This document shows, piece by piece, positions 56,074 through 64,000 of a DNA stretch of 64,000 nt. Position 1 is the first letter of the stretch. Each line of letters begins with the position of its first letter. This DNA comes from Trema orientale (taxonomy: Eukaryota > Streptophyta > Magnoliopsida > Rosales > Cannabaceae): positions 400,784 to 464,783 of the forward strand of contig JXTC01000084.1 in assembly GCA_002914845.1 (NCBI GenBank), given 5' to 3'. A program made the translations under genes and the position numbers. The notes beneath the pieces are model-generated. The model did not search any database. It had not been told where the DNA came from and was given only the letters and a program-made list of their open reading frames with translations.

Positions 56074-56083
56074 TATATATAGT
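56074..56083 (-). promoter_or_regulatory. Probable TATA box of CYP94B
   Basis: On the minus strand CTATATATAATG lies about 70 bp upstream of the start codon, implying a short leader of about 40 nt. Confidence 0.6.
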
Positions 56084-56340
56084 GGAAAAGGAAGTAACTA
56101 CTCAACAATATCTAGATTGCAAGTAATAATGTGTAGAAAGAGATTTGACTAATTAATTAGTAATTAACTTAACTCGAATGATTCTTGTCGTGACAACTTA
56201 CTTTCTCCCTTATTAAAGACAAAGAAGTCACTTTTTTTTTTTAATAAACGACAAAGAAGTCACTTATTATGTATTGTCATATAGTGGGAAAACGATATTT
56301 CATTCAATAATAGTAGCTGTTATAATTTAGACGGATCTGT

Positions 56341-56346
56341 CACGTG
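56341..56346 (-). promoter_or_regulatory. G-box (CACGTG) upstream of CYP94B
   Basis: A perfect palindromic CACGTG sits 337 bp upstream of the start codon. MYC2-type jasmonate-response factors bind this hexamer, and CYP94B genes are jasmonate-induced in Arabidopsis. The site is seen; its use is inference. Confidence 0.5.
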
Positions 56347-56349
56347 ATC

Positions 56350-57746
56350 ATACACAATCATTTTGATTTAGGATCCTGGAAACCAATAATTTAAGAAACC
56401 ATAATCTCCTGGTCACTTGACTTGACCCGCTTTCAATAGGCACCTTATGATGCAAAATAGTATCGCAATGTGATTATGGGTATTTGTAGTTATTCGATGA
56501 ATGAGGAAAGAAAAAACTGCTCAAGCAAGAAAAATGATCAGGACAGAGAATAATTGCACGGTTAATATATATACTGGTATGATACGGAGTCGGTATTAGC
56601 ATAATCCGCACGGTACCCGCTCCGATATATATATATTTATATAGAAAAATTATTATATATATAGATATCTATTTATTTTTATACTATCTATATTCTTATA
56701 TATGTAGTAAAATAACGAATTTAGAGAGTTATATGTACTTATATATTTAAATTTTAGAGTTTAAAAATTATTATTATATTGTTGTGCTTAATATTTTATT
56801 GATTATGAAAAAGATTTAGTATTTTCATCTTAATTTTGTTAATATTTTATTATTATCAATGGGTAATATATAACTACGATTTTCCCAAATGGTTAATGGG
56901 GCGGGTATGGTATTGTGATTGGCTTTTGGATTTAGGGATGGTAATTGAAAAATTATCCACAATCCGCCCCATTGCCGTTCCTAATACCTAATACTACATG
57001 ATATATCAGCCTGACTAATTATAATTTTATCTTAAGTTAGATTCATGTATAACTAAATTTATTAATTAGAATTACCAGTAATAAACTGACACATTATTGT
57101 AGTATTGGGCATCATTGGTGTCCATAATATTACTAGCTTTATTAGGGTAGTGAGGGTCCGAAGCCAAATTTGAGAGGAAATAGAATTAAACAGAATAAAA
57201 AATTAAAAGAGAATGCCAAAAAGAAAAACAATTATAGCTTGCAATATTTCCTCAGGGGAAGTGGAAGAAATTCAAGAAATTGAAAAAAAAAAAAAACAAA
57301 ACAAAGCCAATTGAGTAACAAAATTTATTTAAAAATATAAGATCATTTTTAGAGGTACTACTAAAGGGAAGGTTTTCGATGAAGATTTTGTTTTTACTCC
57401 ATAGAGGAGTACTTTGACATAGGAATAAATTGGTGGAATAATTTTTTAAAAGAAAAAGTTTGAAATTAGTATTTTTAAGGAAAAAGATTGATAAATAATA
57501 TTAATATTTATTAGTTTCATATGTACAGTTAATTTAAAAATGATAAAAGAAAAATCTTTACTAGTTTCATATATACGAGTAATTTTAAAATTATAAAAAA
57601 AAAATTCAAGGAAAATCACTCTTTATTAGTTTTATATATATGACTAATTTTAAAATTTTACAAGAAAAAAAAATCAAAGCAAACTCTTATGCCCATGTGC
57701 ATCCATCCATGATGACTACATGACCAAAAAAAAAAATGAAAATAAT
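56350..57746. other. CYP94B upstream DNA with a possible foldback element
   Basis: No gene is present. Around 56590-56630 GTACCCGCTCCG and around 56895-56910 GGGGCGGGTATGG are near reverse complements, suggesting a degraded foldback transposon. The rest is AT-rich. Confidence 0.4.
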
Positions 57747-57880
57747 AATAATAAGAATAGTTCCAAACAAATTTAAAACAAGTTCATTAAGAAACAAAAA
57801 CAAAATGACAATTAAAGGCCAAAAATGCCCATTAGCCCATTAGATACCTTTGAGAGCAAGAGAAAATGACGTGGGTATAA
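57747..57880 (+). repeat. Dispersed repeat, copy A
   Basis: GTTCCAAACAAATTTAAAAC, GCCCATTAG, CCATTAGA and CACCTTT-type phrases recur in the same order at 61530-61660. The nature of the element is unknown. Confidence 0.75.
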
Positions 57881-58139
57881 TTAAGGGATTTTAAGACTTT
57901 TACCTTTAAAAATAAAAAATAATACAAATAAATGGTACTAACAAAATAATACCATTTTCACACGGAATAAATGCAAAGTATTGTGAATGTACAGTATTAA
58001 AACGCGGTGGTAATTTTTGTAATTTCAGCCAATATTATAGGAAACTTTTATTAATTAAAAAATGTTACAGAATAAGCTTAAAATCATTTGACCGGGTGGT
58101 TCGGCCTCCTTTTGCTCGCTCTAAGTGATCAGTTGTTTG

Positions 58140-58935
58140 AACCCTAGAACTCCCATTTCTCGATTCCGTTTTTCTTTTTATTTTATTCATTTTTTTCTAA
58201 ATGTTTTTTCAAAAAAACCTTGTTCCTTAATCTCTTTCTTTTTTTTTTTTTAAATTTCCCATCCTTTTTCTTGACCTACCTTTTTTTCTAAATATTTTCC
58301 TCAAAGAACTTTACTCCTTCTCTTTCTTTTTTTAATTTTTGTTTTAATTTCCTTTCTTTTTTCTTTTTCCAATTCACACTAACCCCCTCCACCCAACTTC
58401 CTCACTCTTCACATCTTCTCATTCTCCTTTCTTTTTTATCTCCTCTTTTTTTTTTTTTTAATTTCCTTTCTTTTTTCAGTGGAATTTCCTTTCTTTTTTC
58501 TTTTTCCAATTCACACTAGACCCTCTTTTTTTTTCCCACTCTCTAAGGGATATTGAGCTACTATTTTTGTTTCAATGGTTATTAGAAACCAGTCTAGTCC
58601 CTAGATACTAATTTGGTTAATGGTTCTTAGGTAGTTTATTATTAGTTATTGGTTCATCCTTAATTTTTCCTGTTTTCTTATTATTTTTTATTACTTTGAG
58701 CGATGCTCCTCTTTATTTTTTTGGGGTTTTTTTTTCGTTCTTGTAATTAATTTTTCCTTTCTTTTTTTTATTTCTTTTTTCATTCTTTCCATTAATTTTT
58801 CTTTTTACTTTTTTCCTTTCCTCTTTTATAATTATTTTACAGTTTCATTTTTTTTTAAAAAAAATATTGCAGTGCTAAATCTTATTTCCTTCTTAGGAAT
58901 AGGAAAAGCTTCTTTTTTTTTTTTTTTCTTTTTTA
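58140..58935 (+). repeat. Pyrimidine-rich low-complexity DNA
   Basis: Long T and CT tracts repeat phrases such as AATTTCCTTTCTTTTTTC and CTTTTTCCAATTCACACTA (the latter at about 58363 and 58501). No gene is visible. A tRNA-B-box-like TTGTTTGAACCC lies at 58133-58144. Confidence 0.7.
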
Positions 58936-58939
58936 TCTA

Positions 58940-60330
58940 TCGTTGGTGCTAACTAATTACTAGATTAGTTTTCACTAACCAATTTGGTTACTAGTTATTA
59001 TGGTTACCAGTAATCAATATAGTTATTTGCTATTAGTTTATTTCATTGATGGTTACTAGTCTTCTTATGACTAATAACCAATATGATTATCACTAACTAA
59101 TTTGGTTACAGATTAGTTTAGTTACCAATTACTAATTGATTAATAATTATTAATTATATGACTGGTACTGGTTTCTAAACTAGTTGTTAATTACAAAAAT
59201 TGGTGACTTATCAATATGGTTAGTAATTACGAATTTGGTGACTAGTAAGTAATTGGTTACTAGTAACCAATCGAAATACCAATAAGCAATCTAATTACTA
59301 GTTATTATATTTTTTTTTCTTTTAATCTTTTTAATTATTTTTCCCATTAATTTTTCTTTTCTTGAAAAAAAAGCACTAACTATTTTTTTTCCTCTTAGCG
59401 ATAAAAGTGTTTTTTTTTTTAATTAATCTTTAAGGAATGGGAAAACCACTTTTTTTTTTCTAATTATTCTTTATTAATTATTTTTATAATTTTGTTGTGA
59501 AGAAAAAAAAAGGATTTTTTAAGAATAATTTTTTTTATTATTATTGATTCTGTTATGTGGAATTTTATTAGAATTATCATTATAAAAGCTAAGAACCCAT
59601 TAGATTATGAGTACTTGGTAACCAGTAGCTTAGTTTATTATTTTCACTTTGGTGATAACCGTTAACTTATTAGATTGGTTACTGTTTATTAGTTACCGGT
59701 AACCAATCACGTTATTGTTACCAGTTACCAATTTGATTAATGGTTTCACAACTGGTGGCCAATTTCCAAACTGGTTACCAATAAGAAGTTACCAGTTATA
59801 TTAGTGATTACCAAATTTGGTAACCAGTAATCAATCTCAGTTCTAGTTACCAATCTGATTACCAGTTTTTTGATAGGTGATCAATTTGAAACTAATTACC
59901 AGTTATTAGTTACCAATTACTAGTTACCAGTTAAAACACTGGTTGCTCAATTTGGTAACTAGTAATCAAACTAGGTTCTACACACCAATCTGTTACTGGT
60001 TACTTGTTACAATACTAGTCACCAATTTGGTATCTAGTAACTAATCTAGTTCCCACTTACCAATCTGGTTACCAATCTTAGGATAGGTGACTAGTTCTAA
60101 ACCGGTTACAAATTTGGTAACCAGTCACCAATCGAGTTACTATTTTAAGGACTGGTGACTAATTTCTAAACTGGTTACTGATTACAAGTTATTAATTTCA
60201 AATTTTAGTTACTAGTAACTAATCTACCTTTCCGTTACCAATTTGGTTATTAGTTTCAAGATTGGTAGCTAATTTTCACACTGGTTATGATTGATAATTA
60301 ATTAATAACTAATCCTTAAATCTGGTTACT
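58940..60330. repeat. Cluster of GGTTACCAGT/ACTGGTAACC-like motifs
   Basis: For about 1.4 kb the sequence is built from short variants of (A/C)TGGTTACCAGTTACCAAT and its complement, spaced irregularly and broken only by a T-rich stretch at about 59310-59560. Longer phrases such as GGTGACTAATTTCTAAACTGG also recur (59745, 59870, 60080, 60153, 60248) at uneven distances. Motifs are quasi-palindromic and occur on both strands. It matches no transposon or satellite that I know. It has no coding capacity. Confidence 0.85.
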
Positions 60331-61380
60331 ATGCAGTCTCATTGAAGTACAAAATATATTAAAAAGATTTGCTAGGATTAGTAAATAATTATATATAGTA
60401 TATGATCAAGCTAAGAATATACATATAATTTAAATTTCTACATAAGTACACTATATATACAGTAGAACACAATGTTTATGACATAGATATTGTGAACTTA
60501 AAGAATAATACAAATGAGCAGAAAGTTCTCACATTCACCATATGCAAACAAAGCTAAAGTTTTTTCAAACGTTATATATAACAACTAGTTTGTAGGATAG
60601 AAATTATTATTACTCTCTTAGTATTTTTATCCAAGATCGTTTTTCTGCATATTGGATCCAATTGAGCAACAAAAGCAATAATTTAAGCTATTCTCAATTT
60701 TCCAGAAAATCAAATGAGAAACATATATAATCAACTATAGTAATCCTCAGTTAGTTCTAAAATCACATCAATCCAAGTTAAATCTTGGTCAGTTCTGAAA
60801 GCAATGTTCTATTCAAGCATATATCAATATAAAACTATGTTAACCAAATTTGAATCATTCCCATCGATTAGAGAAAAGAAAGTAAGAAATAATATAATGA
60901 AAAACTTGCATCTCGTGTAAGAAATGATATAATGAAAAACTTGCTTCTCGTGGGGTGCACTCCAATTGTGCAGAAAAGCCTTCATGCAACACCTAATAAT
61001 AAGTCCATGGCTGAGTTTCTCAGTCGAAACTTCGTCGAGAAAGCCGCCACCTGCTCATAGTGTCATTGCTGAGATTGAAACCATCATAATAATCTTCTTC
61101 CTTTCTCTCCTCCATGGATTTGAAACTTACTTTCTGCCCTCAACGCAACTCAATCAAGTCCTCCATGAATTTTAGATTTTGAAAAAATCAATTCTACATA
61201 TAAGAGGAACCCATAGAGGAAAGAGATAGGAAAAAAGAGCGTGCATAAGAAAGAAAAAGAAAGAAGGGGAAATTATCATTTTTCAACAAAACACCGTGTT
61301 AAATTAATTCAAAGGAGGACACCGTATATTTGGCATTATTTCTTAAAGTACCATGTTTTTTTCCGGATTTTCTCTATAGT
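60331..61380. other. AT-rich intergenic DNA
   Basis: No gene is supported; short frames at 60966-61175 and 61241-61426 lack family features. The phrase AATGAAAAACTTGC(A/T)TCTCGTG occurs twice, at about 60896 and 60931. Confidence 0.5.
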
Positions 61381-61381
61381 T

Positions 61382-61760
61382 AACTTGGGCCAAACAGACC
61401 TGTTTTGCAAATTTATTCAAAAATAACATTTTTAAGAGTATCAATGATATCTTGATCTATAGTCAATAGCTTTTTGACCATGAAAACACTGTCCATGTAT
61501 GACTCGATGATAAAAAAAAAAAATAATAATTATTGTTCCAAACAAATTTAAAACAAGTTCATTCAAAAGCAATAAAACGACAATCAAAGGCCAAGAATGC
61601 CCATTAGTCCATTAGACACCTTTAACAGTAAGAGAAAATGGCATAGTTATGACTAACTTGGGCCAAAAAGACCTTTTTTGTCAATTTTTTAAAAAAAAGA
61701 TATTTTTAAGAATATCAACAACGTCTTGATCTGTAGTCAAGTGCTCCTTGACTGTTGAAA
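61382..61760 (+). repeat. Tandem-like duplication, offset 272 bp, containing dispersed repeat copy B
   Basis: AACTTGGGCCAAACAGACC at 61382 matches AACTTGGGCCAAAAAGACC at 61654. Each is followed by ATTTTTAAGA(G/A)TATCAA and CTTGATCT(A/G)TAGTCAA. Between them lies the second copy (about 61530-61660) of the repeat at 57747-57880. Confidence 0.75.
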
Positions 61761-62364
61761 CAACATTATTTAGAAGTTTTCCATGATCAAGAAAGTCTTG
61801 ACAATAGGTCAAGGCACCCTTAATATTTCTAAAAACGTTAATTTAAAAAAAAAAACACAAAACGAAAGTAATTTTGGCCTAAGTTAGTACTACTCATGTC
61901 CTTTTCTCTTAAGAGCATCAAAAAGTAAGCAAAACTATATGTACACTGTTTTGATAATTTTGAATACAAAAAAGAGTTATTATGAAGAGTACAATATGTT
62001 ATTACTCAACCAATGAGCCAAAAAGTAATATTTGAAATGAAACTTATTTAAATTATTATTTTTCCAACCGTTAAGTGTAAGGTCATAGTTCTAATTCTAT
62101 TGATTTATATCCATAATTCTAATCAATTGATGTGAAGTAAAATACTCATCTACATAACTAGGTACAAAGTATACTTACGGATAAATTTTATTAAAAAATA
62201 ACATCAAAAGCACTACTATTAATCATATGTAAGTTTTTATTTTTTATTTTTTATATTAATATTATTCTACTTCAACATCTTTTAAAATTAATCATCTTTA
62301 AAAATCGTTTATGATGATACATATTCATTGTTTTCATTTAGAATAAATAAATAAATATATATAT
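61761..62364. other. AT-rich intergenic DNA
   Basis: Nothing is recognised apart from short A/T homopolymers. Confidence 0.5.
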
Positions 62365-62589
62365 GGCACCATTCTAGTAGGTATTTTTTTTTAACCTATT
62401 TGGCTAATGAAAATTTTTTTTACACATTTTTTTTATATTAAAAAGTAAGAGAGAGAAATAACATTAATGATGCACGTCTTTTCATGTACATCATTATAAC
62501 CGTTGGATTACCATTAGACGATGATCCAACGGCTGAAAAAAAATTACCTACACATAGGTGAAAAAAAAAATACCTACTAGATTGGCAAC
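62365..62589. mobile_element. MITE with ~40-bp inverted termini
   Basis: The left end GGCACCATTCTAGTAGGTA and the right end TACCTACTAGATTGGCAAC are near-perfect reverse complements. The match continues through the A/T run to AACCTATTTGG and CACATAGGTG. An inner hairpin pairs CCGTTGGAT with ATCCAACGG. The element is bounded by ATATAT on both sides, so the target duplication is TA-like or obscured. Confidence 0.75.
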
Positions 62590-63266
62590 TATATATATAT
62601 ATATATATACAGATGAGGTTTCAATAGTTACTGCAATATTTATACATCGGTGGTTATTATAGTTTTGGTCATTAAATTAAGATCAAACGTTTCTAATTAT
62701 TTTGGTAATTGGTCAACAAAATTTATGGTAATGAATTAGCTTTGAATTTATAATTTTCATTAAATACGTTTTAAGATGGATAACTTGTTAGTGACTTGCT
62801 GACATGAATATTTTAAATATGTTTTTATTTATTTAAATAGAATCTTAATTTAAGATTCATTCAATGATTCTCAAATTGGAAATTAAAAAAATAGTTTATA
62901 TTCCCTAAGCTAACCGTATTAAATATAATAAATTTAAAATTATAAAAATATTTTATATTTCCTAAGTTAACCGTATTAAAAATAATAATGGGTAATTTGA
63001 AGCAAAAGTACTCAATATTTAATATTATTGGTATTTAGGTCCTCAGTCTTCAAAGTTTTGAATTCAAATTCCCGACTTAATGGTTGCATATGTTTGTCCT
63101 TGAGGCCAATATGTCAAATTCTACTGCTAAATTGATATGTACTTCTCACATGCATATCTTTGAAGGAGTAATTGAATTGAAAAAAAAAAAGGACAATTAA
63201 CCACAAAAAAAAAAAAAAAACATTTCCTCACAAACATAGTCGTTTACGACATTCGGGAAATGTTTC
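62590..63266. other. AT-rich intergenic DNA
   Basis: A TA microsatellite follows the MITE. The phrase TATTCCCTAAGCTAACCGTATTAAA recurs in part at about 62900 and 62957. No gene is seen. Confidence 0.5.
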
Positions 63267-63402
63267 ATTTTATAACTCATTAAGATATTACATCTGCTAT
63301 ATGAAACTTTGTGTGTTAATTAAAAAAATAAACATTTTATGACTCATTAAGATATTACATCTGCTATATGAAGCTTTGTGTGTTAATTAAAAAAATAAAG
63401 TG
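63267..63402 (+). repeat. 67-bp tandem duplication
   Basis: Two adjoining units share ACTCATTAAGATATTACATC, TGCTATATGAA(A/G)CTTTG and TGTGTTAATTAAAAAAATAA, differing at only two or three sites, so the duplication is recent. Confidence 0.9.
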
Positions 63403-63811
63403 TGAAAAATGTAAAAGAAGACAAAATTGTGACATAAAAAAATGAAATAATATTTCCCTCAAAAAAAAAAAAAAAGAGACAATATTCCTTAGAATAATGT
63501 ATATAAAGATAATACACTTCTATTTGAATGAATTTTTTAAAGTTCTGTTTTTAAACTTTCAAGTATAATCGTCCTAAAAGAATGTTAATGTGTCTAACTT
63601 TGAATAATTTTTTCTATTATATGATATATTCTGCAAGAAGGTTTCATGCAAAGACTTTAATTAATATGGTTCATCTTTACATATCAGTGGGTAACACTTA
63701 ATTATACAACTTGTATTTAGTTTATTTATATTTCACTTGACATTTAATCGTATTTTATATTTTTACAATAATTGCTTGAATTATAAGTATATTAGTTCTT
63801 TCTGGAATATA

Positions 63812-64000
63812 TGTCACGACCCAAACCCCAGGCCAGTGGCAGAATGGGAATTTCACAATGGAAATTCATAATTTATTGTTAAAAAATTTTAGAAACTGCA
63901 ATTCTTTAGAAAAACGATAACTAGTTGAAAAACGACAGCTTCTATAAAGATTATAAAAATAGTTTAAATTGTAAATTCCCACAGTTTGTGATCACCACTA
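63812..64000 (+). mobile_element. Start of an LTR retrotransposon or solo LTR, cut by the window end
   Basis: TGTCACGACCCAAACCCC at 63812 closely resembles the TGTCACGGCC start of the solo LTR at 10816 and the TGTAACAC-type starts of long plant LTRs. The remainder lies outside the window. Confidence 0.5.

Overview
This is a 64-kb piece of a eudicot plant nuclear genome. The evidence is GT-AG spliced genes with introns of several kb, AT-rich noncoding DNA and nested plant-type retrotransposons and MITEs. Three intact protein-coding genes are visible, and their closest remembered relatives are Arabidopsis NPF3.1, UBP5 and CYP94B3. A rosid is likely, but the species cannot be named from sequence alone. 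No CRISPR, operon, rRNA or convincing tRNA gene is present.

Layout. 1-1975: decayed LINE on the minus strand. 1976-5611: AT-rich intergenic DNA. 5612-6172: two adjacent MITEs upstream of a nitrate/peptide-family transporter gene (NPF3 type; 6768-16678, +, 4 exons, 607 aa). Its 4.9-kb second intron holds a 2.6-kb solo LTR flanked by a perfect 5-bp target duplication. 17719-27818: two copies of one foldback MITE family lie either side of a complete but dead Ty3/gypsy element (18976-26549, target duplication AAACT). That element is itself split by a 1.8-kb solo LTR (22917-24728, target duplication GCTCG). 29067-39370: a repeat graveyard with a large LTR, a second diverged LTR fragment, a transposase-like relic, a Copia-type LTR fragment carrying a 711-bp hAT MITE (8-bp target duplication CTAGTTTG), and another LINE piece. 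40918-48960: a complete 13-exon ubiquitin-specific protease gene (UBP5 type, 951 aa). 50751-53526: a short tandem repeat, a CACTA transposon terminus, and a 5'-truncated LINE ending in a 67-nt A run. 54460-56004: an intact single-exon cytochrome P450 of the CYP94B type on the minus strand (514 aa), with a TATA box and a G-box upstream. 56084-64000: repeat-rich DNA including a roughly 1.4-kb cluster of GGTTACCAGT-like motifs, a MITE, tandem duplications, and the start of an LTR running off the window.

The three genes are not an operon and need not act together. NPF3-type proteins transport nitrate/nitrite or gibberellin in other plants, CYP94B enzymes oxidise the hormone jasmonoyl-isoleucine, and UBP5 removes ubiquitin from proteins. 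I found no previously undescribed gene system. The least explained item is the GGTTACC-motif cluster at 58.9-60.3 kb, with smaller copies in NPF intron 1. The most solid new structural facts are the transposon insertions whose target duplications can be read directly.
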